The notes under the pieces were generated by a model that did not search any database, had not been told where the DNA came from, and saw nothing but the letters and a program-made list of their open reading frames with translations. A DNA stretch of 64,000 nucleotides from Allolobophora icterica (lineage: Eukaryota; Annelida; Clitellata; Crassiclitellata; Lumbricidae), in assembly GCA_963556255.1 (NCBI GenBank), contig OY744604.1, positions 24,654,099 through 24,718,098 of the forward strand. Direction: 5' to 3'. The translations under genes and the position numbers were made by a program. How positions within the stretch are numbered: position 1 is the first letter of the stretch; every line of letters starts with the position of its first letter. This document shows positions 1 to 11,484 of this stretch, piece by piece.

Positions 1-149
1 TCTGTATAAATATTCTGAATGAATTAACGAGAGAACGAATGAACGTCTAGTGCAATACTAACAGTTGCAAACAAAAATAGACCTAAGGCGGCACATCAAA
101 GGTGGCTGAGGACAATTCTGCCTGTTTCATGGTGTCATAAAATATCGAA

Positions 150-457
150 TAAAACTGTAAGAGAGCAGACGGCAGAAGAGATACAGAGAACACTGCCAGG
201 AAGAGAAGATTAAAATGGATGGGACATGTGGTTCGTATGGACAAGGGTAGAAGAGCCAGCCAAGTGATGGCCTGAATCTCTGACGTGAAAAGGAGGGGAA
301 GACCACGGCAGAATTGGCCGGAGACCATCACAGACGACTTGAAGTAGGCCTACGGTACATGAGGATTTTGTGGAACGAGGCTGGAAGACTGGCTATGGAC
401 ATAGACGAATGGGGAAGACACGTTGCCCGATGTGCAGACCAGATCGGAAAGAACTAA
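150..457 (+). pseudogene. C-terminal end of a non-LTR reverse transcriptase (RTE-like)
   Basis: Conceptual translation shows the tail typical of RTE/CR1-type polymerases: a KWMGHVVRMDKGRR block, then KRRGRPRQNW, then a region ending RHVARCADQIGKN and a TAA at 455-457. Internal stops and at least one frame change make it a relic. The same GH..RM and GRPR blocks recur in the RTE-like element at 58.1-58.3 kb, but the two are clearly different families. Nothing upstream of about 150 could be assigned to the polymerase core, so this is a short 3' remnant. Family placement is by motif memory only. Confidence 0.6.
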
Positions 458-479
458 ATGCTGACTAAGTGTCAAAGCG

Positions 480-861
480 ATTCTGCAGAAGCCAGGTTGT
501 TGTCATGTTTGATACTTCAATATCATTGCGACGTATCTATTGTATATTAAAATGCGTACAATGACTGTGCGATTGAATGAACTTAGTTTCGTAATTTTTT
601 TTACTTCTTTGCGAACACCTGAAGGGCGCTGTGTAAATGTTCAGAAACATAGATGCATACATACATGCACACATTGCACAGTCTATTCAGTGTCTTTAGA
701 TAACCTGTCAAAGAATTCTTAATGCGCCATTGTCACACAAACTCCGATCAACCAACTTAAAGCCATTCTTCCATTCCTCACAATAAATTATTGTCAGCTA
801 GCAATTCACTGCTAGGGTTACCAGGTTCGCTATTTTCATCAGGTAACTCTAAGACTCTCAG
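480..861. other. No recognised feature
   Basis: AT-rich DNA without a convincing reading frame, repeat or RNA gene. Short frames present have no recognisable motif. Confidence 0.4.
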
Positions 862-960
862 CCAATCTAATCTAATCTCGGGACTTCTATAGCGTCGTTT
901 TATGCATCGAATGAATCGATGGTCGTTTTAAGTGAAACCATATTACAAAGCAAATTGCAA
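862..960 (-). repeat. LINE-like 3' end with (ATTAG)n tail, copy 1
   Basis: On the minus strand this reads as a conserved block around CGACGCTATAGAAGTC running into TTAGATTAGATT. The same arrangement recurs near 11.26, 41.03 and 56.9 kb, each with the pentamer tail. A short tandem tail after a conserved 3' untranslated block is typical of non-LTR retrotransposon 3' ends. No coding sequence is attached here. Confidence 0.5.
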
Positions 961-1290
961 TTCGTTTGGGAAATCCAATCGATATGAGTCTAGCCAGTCT
1001 TTTCACTATTCGTCCTTATTGCGTTAAAGAACAATGCATTTCTTTGACAATAGCCATTTGATTGCGCTCACACAATGCACTGATTTTCAGATAGCTTGAG
1101 TTGTGCTTTGAAGCAGAACATTAGACGATATAATTGCTCATTCTTAGCGAACAGAAAGCTCCAATTGAGCTGTCACTAAATAACGGATTTGGTTTTGCCC
1201 TCATTGTCGTAACTTCCGCCAGTTGTCACTCAAGTCAGCAGAATTGAAGAGAACGAAAAAAACGTATACGATAGACATACCTACAGATTC

Positions 1291-1428
1291 CTACACCATA
1301 GAAACCAAGAAATGGAGGGGGATCTGTCAGTGTGTGCTTCACCATTTTAGGGGGGGTTGGAACGGGGAGGGGGAGAAGAGAGGGAAATGGACGTTGCTCC
1401 AATGACTTAGGGGGGATAGACGCCCCTG
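1291..1428. mobile_element. hAT-type MITE, left end degraded
   Basis: Shares an internal core with the complete MITE at 11518-11691: CTACACCATAGAAACC near the left end, ATCTGTCAGTGTGTG, a G-rich stretch, GGACGTTGCTCCA, and the right terminus TAGACGCCCCTG. The left terminal repeat (CAGGGGCGT) is missing or replaced, so no target duplication can be read. It is a non-autonomous relic. Confidence 0.7.
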
Positions 1429-1662
1429 TACAAAGGTTATATGAAAACAAAGGTTTTTTAAAACGACCACTGTGTTGGCAAACAAAAGTTCCCATGGCAA
1501 GAATTCGGGCCTCGTTATGGTGCGCGTTATAACGAAATAAACTTTTAAAATAATTGATTGAACTTGCTTATAGCCTTATTGATAATTAATTATTATTAAC
1601 TCCTCTCTTTAGCTAGCCAGTGTTAATGTTACTTAATGTTCACTAAAGTTGAGCACGATAGT

Positions 1663-2040
1663 CAGGGACGTCATTTCAGCTTTTTCCAGAGGGGAGTGGG
1701 ACGTCATTTGAGTATTTTTCTGCGATCTTATTTGACAGGTGGGGGACACTTTTGAACTGATCTGGTCAAAAAGAGATAAAAACATTTATTGACCTTTTTG
1801 GTGTTTCTTCAACACTTAACCAGCATGCCCCATTTGCCTCATGGTAAATCCAGCACTGTGTACCTATTGCATGCCCATAATCTAGTCCCTGCAGTGCAGG
1901 CCTACACCCTTCAAGTGACGTCCCTGAATTTGAGTATAATTTTTTTCTTTTTACCCCTCTCTTCTTTCTCCTTTTCTTGTTCCATAATTTTTCCTTCTTT
2001 TCAAAACTCAAATGCCCCTGCCTCCCAAATGACGTCCCTG
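1663..2040. mobile_element. hAT-type MITE, 378 bp, with TSD
   Basis: Terminal inverted repeats are CAGGGACGTCATTT at the left and AAATGACGTCCCTG at the right. They are flanked by ACGATAGT (1655-1662) and ACGATAGA (2041-2048), a 7-of-8 match of the length hAT elements duplicate. The CAGGG start is also usual for hAT. Diverged internal copies of the same end (GGGACGTCATTTGAG near 1699, AAGTGACGTCCCTG near 1914) suggest a nested or duplicated terminus. No transposase frame is present. Confidence 0.85.
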
Positions 2041-2189
2041 ACGATAGACCTATGCTAATTTATGTTAACAGACAAATAAATTATTTTATATTAATGTAGG
2101 CTTATTACTTTTTATTACTATTATGACTCGAGGTAAAATTGATTCTTGGTGTTCTCGGAACGTGAAGATAGAGACCACAGTTTTTTAAT

Positions 2190-2312
2190 ACTACAACTGC
2201 TGTTGGTTATTCTTGCTGCTGTTATTCTTGCTGTTGTTGCTGCTGCTTTAATTGTTGTTCTTCAAATTCTTGTTGAGACTGTTGTTATTGTGATTACTGT
2301 TTTTGTTTGGCC
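2190..2312. repeat. Imperfect TTG/CTG-rich microsatellite
   Basis: Interrupted TTG, CTG and ATT triplets cover about 120 bases. No coding use is apparent. Confidence 0.6.
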
Positions 2313-2500
2313 CGGTTAGCTACATCAGTTAGAGCGTACGTGAAGGTGCTTCTGCCTGACGGTACCGCTTGCTTAACGATGCTGCCTTAGTTCAGAGATT
2401 TGAATCTCGGGATAGCACGGTTCGTACACGGGGACCTTAAATAGCGTGGCACCCTTTCAACGGGTAGTGGTTGTGAAAGATCTCACCCGATCAATTTATT
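2305..2500 (+). repeat. tRNA-like/SINE-type repeat, the unoccupied relative of the 11.5-kb site
   Basis: Contains GGATAGCACGGTTCGTACAC followed by GGGGACCTTAAATAGCGTGG. The same sequence occurs around 11485-11725, where a MITE is inserted exactly after the GGGACC. An internal GATTTGAATCTC resembles a degenerate polymerase III B box. Probably a SINE or the tail of a larger repeat. Confidence 0.55.
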
Positions 2501-3077
2501 GAGAATGAGCGAGGCGGAAGACACACGAATACTATAGAAGCACGTTTACATGTGTTTCGTTGGTAGTAAATCCGCGCATTCTGGTAGAATATCGTCATAT
2601 TGCTGGGCAACAGTACTGTTAGCCTACAGATCTAATCGCTTTGGGCGTCTATACGTTCTTTGCCACTAAACTTCTCTGTAATTCCTCAAAATTTATTGTC
2701 CTTGTTTGTTCTTCGTCGTAATGCTTCCCGTAAATCTGAGAACGATTGCTCTGCGAGCGACAAAGAAGCGTTCGATTTTCTCCACGGCGCCCAATTTCCG
2801 TGAATTCATGGCAAATCACAATCGATTTGCGACAAAGAGGGTTTCGTTTGGGATTATCGATCGTAAATGGCGTCAACGACACCCAAAGTCAAATAGTTTT
2901 ATCCATCTTTGTCGTTTGTAATCGGCTTAACGCTGCTTGGCAATTCGAGTTTGTTAGGGAAAATGGGAGCGAAGCACAGCTGCGGTCAGGCTGCCTATAA
3001 TACATCATGGCAATACCACATCACGTCCTTATAACTCGTTCAGTTAAGACTCAACTGTGACGGAATATGCAGCTAAA
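2500..3077. other. No recognised feature
   Basis: Mixed-composition DNA with overlapping short frames on both strands around 2650-3000. None has a recognisable motif or a supported start. Confidence 0.4.
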
Positions 3078-3213
3078 CACGGAAGCCGATTGGTCAGAGC
3101 ACTCGCCTTGTAACGCGGGAAGTAAGAATTAAAACCTTTTACATTGAGACGGTTATTGTGTATAAAGACCTTGAGCAAGTCCTTCACTCACAATTAATAA
3201 ACGCCATCGACTG
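3078..3213 (+). repeat. tRNA-derived SINE, family S1
   Basis: The head resembles a tRNA (GCCGATTGGTCAGAGCACTC, then CCTTGTAACGCGGG). The body continues through GAGACGGTTATTGTGTA to a tail with AGCAAGTCCTTCACTCACAA and CATCGA. The same head plus body order is found at 25.19, 45.07 (minus) and 58.86 kb (minus), so this is a dispersed family rather than a tRNA gene. The B box is degraded. Confidence 0.7.
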
Positions 3214-4043
3214 ATTATACTTGATCATTAGACAATGACGCGTAATAAATGCTTAATGGTAATAGAAGACTAGTAGTAGTAGCAATAGTAGTGGTATTAG
3301 TAAGATAGCCTGAGAGGAAGCCACTGGTACGAAGTGTTAGCGACTTCATTTTCTTAACCTCTGCAGATGAGGGCGGCTGGCTAGTCCTCTCCCTCGCCAG
3401 GTGCTCTTTCCACCGACAGCTCAGTAAGTGTACTCCCTACTAGGTGAGTTGGCTTGGGGGCGCAAGTGATACAGAAATCTCGAAGAAATGTCTGCCCTGT
3501 CGGGTATTTATCCTCTGACCTATTGATCAACAGACCTGCACGATAATTACCAGACTGTCGCACATCCAAAACGAACACCCTATCAATACGGCAAACTTGC
3601 CTCACACTTGCAAATTTGAAGATTGCTAAGGTCATGTCTGGGGTCAGTGGAATGGTCCTTTGTCCTCATAAAAACGCTTCTGAGATGTTTCTATACAGAT
3701 TGTTTTAGTCCGCACAGTTAGGCCTTCTTGTTACGGAAGATCTATGAATTCTGAAAACCAGAGAAGGGACTCAGTGGAGCCGGGTGCATTCTATCACGTA
3801 GAAAGAAAAGAATCAAATGCTATCTATGCCATTAAATTTATTCTTTCTTTTTCGTACAGCAGCATAGTTATGTCGCCAATTTTCATTTCAAACAAAGTCA
3901 CTAAACTTACAAAAGGTCGTCATTGAAAATCACAGTTTTATGTAAAAGAAATGTCAGCAATTTCAACTTAATTTTTAAGCATTTATCAGTAATAATTTTT
4001 GTTCGACAAATGCATTACGGAATCGAATGCATTTCGAACAGGT
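3214..4043. other. Noncoding DNA, probable 3' flank of the 4-kb gene
   Basis: No gene recognised. A short AGT/AAT repeat sits near 3270-3300. The part next to 4044 would be the 3' untranslated region of the minus-strand exon, but no clear AATAAA signal is visible close to the stop. Confidence 0.35.
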
Positions 4044-4831
4044 CTATTTAAGCCTAAGTGTATTAGTGGTGGCTACATTAGAACATGGAAGAATGTGTTT
4101 TCCTACAATTAGGTAAACGTCGTCATTACTATAAATAAGATCAATATTAAGCTCTAAGTTTGAACCAATCACTTGCCAATATGTGTCAATATGGTAATCG
4201 TACTGCAAGTAATGTATGTGGTTTACTTGGCTGATAATATGTCCGTAAGTAGCAGATGCATTAGTCGAAACTAGAATGAAAGTGGTTTCTATGCTATAAA
4301 AATTTTGCAAAAGGTCAACATCGATCACACTTGCAATTATAAATGTATCATTTTTGCTGGCAATTAGAAGTGTATGATATAGAGTGCCGATGTTATTTGA
4401 CAACACAATTCTACGGACAAAAACAGCGTTTGATCCATTATAGATGTCCAGTTCAATCGATGTTTTATCATGTCGAAGTAGAGCCACTTGACCGTCTGTG
4501 GAAACTGTGAAACTCTTGGGCCGGTTTAGATTGCACAACCATTTGGTTACTTGGTGATCTTCTGTCGTAACCTTCCAGATACATGGTAAAACCGAATCCA
4601 ACATGTAGAGACATTTTCCTGCTGCATCAGATGCATACTGCCAAGATGGATTAGCTTCTTCAAGTGGTATCAGCATAAGAAGATCAAATGGAAGCGTATC
4701 CTCATAGACACGGATTGACTTGATAGAATACGAGTGGGGCGAACAAAGAATGTAAAAGTGACCTTGAAGACGAATTACACCAGAGACGTTACAAGCCGCA
4801 CGTTGGAAGGTCTTCAAAAAATTGATGTTAA
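4044..4831 (-). CDS. Terminal exon of an NHL-like beta-propeller protein
   Basis: An open frame of about 260 codons ends in TAG at 4046-4044. Its start is best explained as a splice acceptor: the minus strand reads TTTTGCTTGATTGCAG and then the exon from 4831, and there is no ATG at the 5' edge. The translation has blade-like repeats, including ASDAAGKCLYMLDS, CIWKV, a KWL segment, SFTVSTDGQVALLRHD and a LEIYxGxxAVFVRRI-type strand. This pattern is familiar from uncharacterised invertebrate proteins with NHL- or WD-like propellers. No frameshift or internal stop is present, so it may belong to a live host gene. Upstream exons were not found between here and 5.1 kb. Function cannot be named beyond a likely protein-protein interaction fold. 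Confidence 0.6.
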
Positions 4832-5136
4832 CTGCAATCAAGCAAAATTATGAATTTATATTTCAGGATTAAACACAGAGTTGATAAGCAATCGTATAGC
4901 AATGTCCCCATATACGGTTATATGAAACTAAATTCTCGTATGTACATTATCTGCAGTCGAACTTAAGTCTTCCTTGTGCAGCAGACGTAAAGCTCTAAAG
5001 CAGTAGGAAATATTGACCTCCTCTATAACATGAACTTATTACATAGTTTATATTTCATATGTATTATCAATATTATTTTTTATTATTTTTATTATCTTCC
5101 GCTTGCCTACCTCGCCGTTTCATCTCTAAACTTCAC
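4832..5136. other. Probable intron or flank of the minus-strand gene
   Basis: AT-rich and without usable reading frames. It would be intron sequence if the acceptor next to 4831 is used. Confidence 0.35.
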
Positions 5137-5464
5137 CAGGAGCGTAGCCAGACTTCAATTCAAGAGGAGGCAACTACTGCTTGTCAAACAAATTGATGAC
5201 CTTTTTTGGGAATTTCTTCACCGAAACATTTGATGACCTTTTTTGGGAATTTCTTCAACACAAAATTTGATGATGATTTTTGGGAATTTCTTCCACAGAA
5301 CATTTGATGACCTTTTTGGGAGATTTCTTCCGTTCAAGAGGGGCAACATCCACCTCTAATCGCTTGTACTTCAGGATGCAGGGCTATAACCCAAGGAAAA
5401 TTTTTAAATCTAAAAAACCAAGAACAGGCAGATGCCTCCTCTTGCCTCAATGTAGCTACGCCTG
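5137..5464. mobile_element. hAT-like MITE with an internal 37-bp tandem repeat
   Basis: The left end CAGGAGCGTAGC and the right end GCTACGCCTG form imperfect terminal inverted repeats of a type common in hAT elements. Between about 5187 and 5335 lie four imperfect copies of a 35-40-bp unit containing TTTGATGACC and TTTTGGGAATTTCTTC. The flanking octamers AACTTCAC and GAGTTACT do not match well, so the target duplication is unproven. Confidence 0.55.
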
Positions 5465-6064
5465 GAGTTACTCCACCTACCTTAGCCTTCTGACTGTCTG
5501 CCTGCCTGACCCCTTTAGACCTTGATCTGTAATCGATTTAGGGACCCCGCCTATCGATTATGTTTTACTAAAGGCCTGAGAATAAGCTGGTTCCCGCGAA
5601 TTCGCCTTTTGGGGCGCAATAGAAATTTCGATATTACGATTACGATAACAGAGCCACGTTGCATATGTGAACGGATAGCCAATCCTTTGCTTTTCAAAAT
5701 GGTCGCCGAAACTACAGTGTAGGCCTACTCGTTTTACAGCCGACTTCACTAGGGTTCTCGTAAAACAATCATTCTATGTCCGTTCTGTCTTTGCAGAGAT
5801 TTAGCAATGACAGTCCAGTATGCTAACAACAAGACTACCGCTCATTCCTTTTTCAGTTGTATTCGATTGAAGAAGATATTCATATTGAATGTGAAAGCCT
5901 CCGTTGCTATGCACAATTCGACAGCACGATAAATGTCGATTTCGCATAACGATCAGCAGATTGGAACTCGATTCTCAAAGGTAGAAACTATAGGTTAGTG
6001 CTTTGGCCACCGTACCACCGCTTTAAAATATCTGAATCGCGATTGGATGTGCTGTCCAATTCTG
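5465..6064. other. No recognised feature
   Basis: Short overlapping frames on both strands near 5520-5750 have no recognisable domain. A degenerate tRNA-like stretch (AATCGAGTTCCAATC on the minus strand, near 5960) may be an old SINE head. Confidence 0.35.
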
Positions 6065-6180
6065 TCAATCCTTAATTGCCATTCAAGTCTAAACTTAAGA
6101 CTCACCTATTAGAACTTGCATACACACCATATCCTGGCTTCTGGTTCTATGATTCATTGGACTTCAACAAGGCTTCTCCC
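6065..6180 (+). pseudogene. LINE C-terminus fragment
   Basis: Translation shows FKSKLKTHLLELAYTP, the stereotyped last segment of CR1/L2-type polymerase frames, followed by noncoding sequence. Only the final 40 or so codons survive. Confidence 0.6.
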
Positions 6181-7224
6181 ATCGATTGTGATTAAATTCG
6201 ATTTCACTTGAAGCGACTAGCGATTGTTCGATATCGTTGACGTCTTGTTCATTATAACTGCACTGTAGAAGTTATTATTATCTTAGATTAGGTCAGATTA
6301 GCTTACGTCTGGTCACTCTTTGGATTTCGTTTTAAGAAGCCTCTTCTCGTTTAAGTCTCATACCTGTTCTATATGGTGACATCACATGATGGGACCGAGA
6401 TTCGAAACCTGATCGCAGAGATGAATACTGCGTCAGCCAATTATCGACCATCCATCTCTCCAACTTAGCTGCTGCTAGAGATTAATAATATGATAGAGAA
6501 TAATATCATAATATGATAGGTATCATATCATAATATGATAGGTATCTAACCCTAACCCTGATTCCTACCTGTCTCATCTTCTGAATGTTGTGGACTTCTT
6601 TGCAGAAACCGATTTTGGTTAGACATGCCTATCGGATGCTTAAGGTGATTGTCTATTTTCGACGCTAAGGCGACGCCAATCAGACAACATGTGACCAAAT
6701 GAAGAGGACGCAACATTTTCTTCAAGAATCTTACAGATATAGACAATAGTAGATCAGACACACGATCTATCGCCGACTGTTGCTAGATTGAAATAAACAG
6801 CATCGACAACTTATAGACTTCCATTCAAACACAACAAACACTGCAGTAGGATCCATTTCATCGCAGAGCAATATCATGCAACAGAATGAAATGTATATTG
6901 GTGTTTATAACTGAACATTGAAACATTTCTTTGTTTACTCCAGTTTCATTCAACTCACCATGTGACACTCATTTAATTTTAACTGTCCTGAGAAAGGGAT
7001 CAACGCAAGCAGGAAGCAGTCAGTTTTCGTCAAATAATATTATTATGTGACTAAATATCGTATTGCATGACGTGTGGATACTGCTGACTAACTGTATAGG
7101 CCTATAACTTTAAATTCATCTAATTTTAATAATTTCTATCAAATAGTTAAAAATGTGTCATAAGAAGCTTCAGTCTGGACTGTTCGAAGAATTGAGATGA
7201 ATGTTAACAATTATTATTACTATT
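6181..7224. other. No recognised gene; short telomere-like and AT repeats
   Basis: Contains an ATATGATAGGTATCATATC-type duplication near 6500-6545, followed by two CTAACC-type hexamers that are too few to be telomeric. Nothing else could be supported. Confidence 0.4.
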
Positions 7225-7255
7225 ATATGAGATAGTCGAAAATGGGCCCCGTTAA

Positions 7256-7355
7256 TATGAAGGGGTAATCTGAAATCGTAGGAGTAATCTGAAATCGAGT
7301 TCAAGTTAACGGGGGGGGGGGGGGTAATGTGAAATGGGGGTAATGTGAAATTGCT
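7256..7355. repeat. Four G-run/TAATNTGAAAT motifs
   Basis: GGGGTAATCTGAAAT, GGAGTAATCTGAAAT, a 14-G run followed by TAATGTGAAAT, and GGGGGTAATGTGAAAT lie within 100 bases. A related series (G run plus ATAATGTCC) is found at 34212-34285. Confidence 0.6.
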
Positions 7356-7371
7356 ACACCGGGAGTGCAAT

Positions 7372-7665
7372 TATTATTGTCTATTTATTGCCGATTATTT
7401 ATTGTCGATAATAATAATAATAATAATAATAATTATTATTATTATTATAAACAAATTTTATTATTTAAAATGAACCATCAGACACTTTGAAACTGTCTTA
7501 GAAGTGTTAAGATCCAGAGTTTAGCGATAATTATTATTATTATTATCATCATCATCATTATTATTATTATTATTATTTATTATTATTATTTACTGCCGAT
7601 TATTTATTGTCGATAATAATAATAATAATAATAATAATAATTATTATTATTATTATTATTTATTT
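7372..7665. repeat. Duplicated (AAT)n-(ATT)n hairpin-forming repeat
   Basis: A CCGATTATTTATTGTCGATA leader followed by AAT repeats and then ATT repeats occurs near 7390 and again near 7596. AAT followed directly by ATT is self-complementary, so each block can fold back on itself. Confidence 0.75.
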
Positions 7666-8109
7666 TTATATTGAGACGATCAGAGGCCTACAGAGACGAG
7701 GCACAGCCGAGGCCGAAGAAAATGACAGAGTAGGCCTACACGAGTTCTAACATTAACTGATAGTCAATAGTATGACGTACACTTAAACGTACATGTTTGT
7801 CCATATTAGCATTAAAAAAGCCTGAACCGAAAAAACAATGACTGCCACTGACTGGTAAAGCAAACGATGACGTCCTGCTTCTTGGGTTTATGGGCTGTCT
7901 GTGCTCAGCAGGAAGACAAGCAGATGGTTGTACGGTGGACTTTGGACAGACTGAACGAGGGGGATTGACGGAAGAGCCTTCATTTGCATACGATGGCTCA
8001 TCTACGTTTACACAGCGCTCAACATTTATTCGACATGAACGCAATAAATCGAAAGAATTAACCCTAACGCAAAATAATATGAAGTAGGCCTATGCATAGC
8101 AAAAGACAC

Positions 8110-8455
8110 GAGTGTATGCACAATTGCACATGTGTATAACTGTATATATATATATATGTATAAGTACGTATGTATTTAGGTCTATATGTGTGTATGTGTG
8201 TTATATATACAGTACGTGCATGCATACGTGCTTAGGTAGGCCCTATGTGTGTTTGTATGCATGTGTGGGTGTATTTATGTATGTCAGTAGGTATTAATGT
8301 ATGTATGTATGTATGTATGAATGTATGTATATATATATGTGTGTATGCACATATGCATGCATGTGTGCATGCATGAATGTATTTATACACGAACGTATTT
8401 ACGTATGTATTCATACATTTATGTATGCATGCATATGTGTATGTGTGAGGGCACT
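8110..8455. repeat. (ATGT)n-type microsatellite
   Basis: Imperfect ATGT/GTAT tetranucleotides cover about 340 bases. They are followed at 8468 by ATTTTAAATACCTCTCAAAA, a motif that also borders the (ATGT)n tracts at 44.3 kb and, inverted, 52.9 kb. Confidence 0.8.
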
Positions 8456-8867
8456 TAATATGGCACATTTTAAATACCTCTCAAAAAGCTTACTAATAAA
8501 ATTATTTTACCCAAAGACATATTTTACAGATTTGAACAAAGAAGGTCTCCTCTCTTAGTGATCCTATGTTAGTCTTTCCTGAGATAGATCCCAACTGGTG
8601 GAGTCACGCGTGGAATGAGGAATCGTGCTGCCCTGCAGAGGCTGAATATGAGCGCCGTCTTTTAATATATGTTGACGGTGCATGATGAATTGGATCTGTG
8701 GATCGTACAGGTTCCGGATTTAGGTCGCGACCCACAAATCACTTGATACCTGAAGCATTCTTCATCGATGGCTACAATATGAGAGCCCTATATAAATTTT
8801 TCTTAATTCATTTGCAGTTAAGGCAGAAGCACATGATCAGTAGAAAATAAAGAAATGGTTTCAATAT

Positions 8868-9195
8868 AAGATGAAGAAGCGGTTCACTATCAGATGTAGA
8901 AGTATCGTCAGTATCAGATGAAAAATTGGTTTAAGTATTGAATGAAGAAGTGGTTTCTGCATCACATAAAGAAGCTGTTAAAGTATGAAGTGAAGAAGCG
9001 GCTTTAGTATGAGATGAAGAAGCAGTTAAGTATCAGAGAAGTGCTTCAGCATTAGATGAAGAACTAATTTCAGCATTTAGATGAAGAAGCTGTTTAAGCA
9101 TCAGCTGAAGAAGTGGTGTTGGCATAAGATAAAGAAACTGTTTCAGTTTCAGAAGAAGCAGGGGTTTCAGTATCAAATGGAGAAGTGGTGAAAAT
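8868..9195. repeat. Degenerate 24-bp minisatellite
   Basis: About thirteen diverged copies of a unit close to GTTTCAGTATCAGATGAA plus GAAGCG. The 24-base period equals eight codons (VSVSDEEA in one frame), but stops break that frame repeatedly. It may be former acidic repeat-protein coding sequence or a plain minisatellite. Confidence 0.65.
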
Positions 9196-9357
9196 GAAGA
9201 CATCTATGATGAAGATTAGAAAGGATGAACTGATGCTTTTTCATGGTGATGAAAAATTATGACATAGATTCTTGTTATTGTGTTATTATTATTACTCATA
9301 TTATTAGGCCTATTATTTTGTTGTTAGCATCATCATCAACGTCATAATCATCGTCAT

Positions 9358-9359
9358 CA

Positions 9360-9424
<65 letters not shown>

Positions 9425-9466
9425 TGTTGTTGTTGTTGTTGTTGTTGTTTGCTGTTGTTGTTGTTG
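9358..9466. repeat. (ATT)n then (GTT)n microsatellite
   Basis: About 65 bases of ATT repeats pass directly into GTT repeats, with ATC repeats just before. Confidence 0.9.
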
Positions 9467-10598
9467 CCCTTACAGTCACAGTTACAAATGACAACCATTA
9501 CATGTTTTCATGCGGACATATTCGTTTACCCAGACATCCAATCACTCTGGTAAGCTGTTTTATTTCTGGGATCATGATGGTTGTTTCAGAGACGTCAAGT
9601 CCCAGTCGATGGGATGACTGATGACAATGGTGACCACATGCATTTATTCTACTGAGAATATGTAGGACAGATTTGCACTTAGATGCCATCTGCCTTGATT
9701 CATCATGCAATATGTAAAACACATTACTGCACAAATTGGATAACATTTCATCTCCAAAACATGGATATTGAACACCTGTGCACTTGAGTTTGGATATTTT
9801 CTGTGATTCGGATACATAGACCCCTATATAACGTTTCGTCTTGTGCCACTCCTAAGTGTTGCATAAACTAGTGTAGGGAAGCATTCTCAACTGTAAGTTG
9901 TATGGTATTCCATTGTAATGTAATGTCTGGCATCTTATTGTATTGTATCGTGTTATTAGACTGGTGTTTTATTGTGTTATTATTGCTTTCTACTGTATGG
10001 CTTTGCTTATTCTAATATTATTGTGCCATAGCGGATGGTATCGTCAAAGATCATAATCATATTGAACGATTTTGTATGCTATTATGTGATATTGTATTGT
10101 ATTTTACAAGACAAAACCAATTAAATGTAAACTTCAAAGTATGGTTTTGTATGGTATATACGAGTAAATGTCTATAACATATATTCATCGGAGCAGACGG
10201 CTTGCGTCAAATGTGATTGAACCTTCCATCGTATAATATTATGACCTGAAACTCGGCCACTCTCAAACTCTCTCCCTGATCCCGGATTCCTCGAACCCTA
10301 TTTTGACCTTTGTCCACGGCCTGAGAGGTTACTGACAGTAAGTGGTTTCGTGGATGACTGATCGGATAAACGGATGAACGGACGGACGAAGGACTAAAGG
10401 ACGAAAGGACGAAAAGAACCTGAGTTATTCAGATGTCAAATGACGACGAAAAACGGACGGGACGTCGCAAGAGGAAAACAAAATTCTGACGACGCAGTCT
10501 GCTTGGCATCAATTATTCTGCAGTCTCAGCAGCTGACACTCCAACATCGGTTTCTGTTAGACAATGAATACATCAGCCCACTGCCTCAGTGACACTCC
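9467..10598. other. No recognised gene
   Basis: Noncoding DNA with ATTGT-like low-complexity sequence near 9900-10110. The segment before 10600 (AAAATTCTGACG) resembles the leader of the 12.8-kb tract. Confidence 0.4.
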
Positions 10599-11150
10599 AC
10601 AGACAGATAGCACACAGACAAACAGACAGACAGACAGACAGACTGACGGAAGGACGGATGAATGGATGGAAAGACAGAATCACGACCAGACAGACATACC
10701 GACAGACATACAGATAGATATACAGAGAGACAGATATACTGACGACCAAACAGATAGACAGACAGATTGATAGACAGACAGACTGACTGACAGATGCACA
10801 GACAGACAAACAGATAGACAGACTGACGGACGGACGGATGAATGGACGGACAGACACACGACCAGACAGATATACCAACAGGATAAAGACAGGTATACAG
10901 ATAAATAGACAGACAGAGAGACACACAGACAGACAATAACAGACAGATAGACACATAGACAAAATAGACAGACAAACAGACCGACGGACACAGACAGAAA
11001 AACAGATAGACAGACTGACGGACCGACGGATGAATGGGCGGATGAATTGACACAATTACGACCAGACAAACAGAAAGACATTCAGATAGATAGACGGATA
11101 CAGTGACGACTAAACAGATAGACAAATAGACAGACAGACAGACAGACTTA
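10599..11150. repeat. GACA-rich minisatellite with a 180-192-bp higher-order unit
   Basis: Tetranucleotide GACA/GATA tracts are organised into three longer units, each marked by GACTGACGGA (10641, 10821, 11013), then CGGATGAATGG, then ACGACCAGACA. The long frames on the minus strand are products of the repeat. Confidence 0.8.
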
Positions 11151-11261
11151 CGTAGGGATAGATTGAGGCTCTCAGGCAGGCATCATATGATGTGTTGTGA
11201 CTGTATGCCATTATTAGTTATGTTATGTGGTTGTGTTGAGCTATATTATCTCACCTAAATA

Positions 11262-11345
11262 TCTAATCTGAAACTTCTATAGCATCGTTATCATAATGCA
11301 CACGACATATTGATGGCTTCTAAGAGATTAATCCATTGCATTGAG
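11262..11345 (-). repeat. LINE-like 3' end with (ATTAG)n tail, copy 2
   Basis: AATCTGAAACTTCTATAGC and CATCGTTAT match copy 1. The pentamer tail is short and diverged. Confidence 0.4.
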
Positions 11346-11484
11346 TCAGTCGAGATCCTTGAGTCCTCAGAGACGGAAAAACAGGCTGTGAAGGATAAGC
11401 AATATCTAAAGATGGCACTGGGTTTATGTTTTGTTATCACATATCAACTTGGCTTCCCATTAGTGGCTTATTCAATAGATTTAA

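Noticed and set aside
3381..3635. 84-codon minus-strand frame as a gene
   Set aside because: No motif, no supported start and no splice signals that I could defend.
6541..6560. Telomere repeat relic
   Set aside because: Only about two CTAACC hexamers; far too short, and similar short matches near 8060 and 12115 are equally weak.
10573..11125. Cysteine/serine-rich minus-strand frames of up to 179 codons
   Set aside because: Products of the GACA-type repeat; three overlapping frames look alike, as expected for a repeat and not for a gene.
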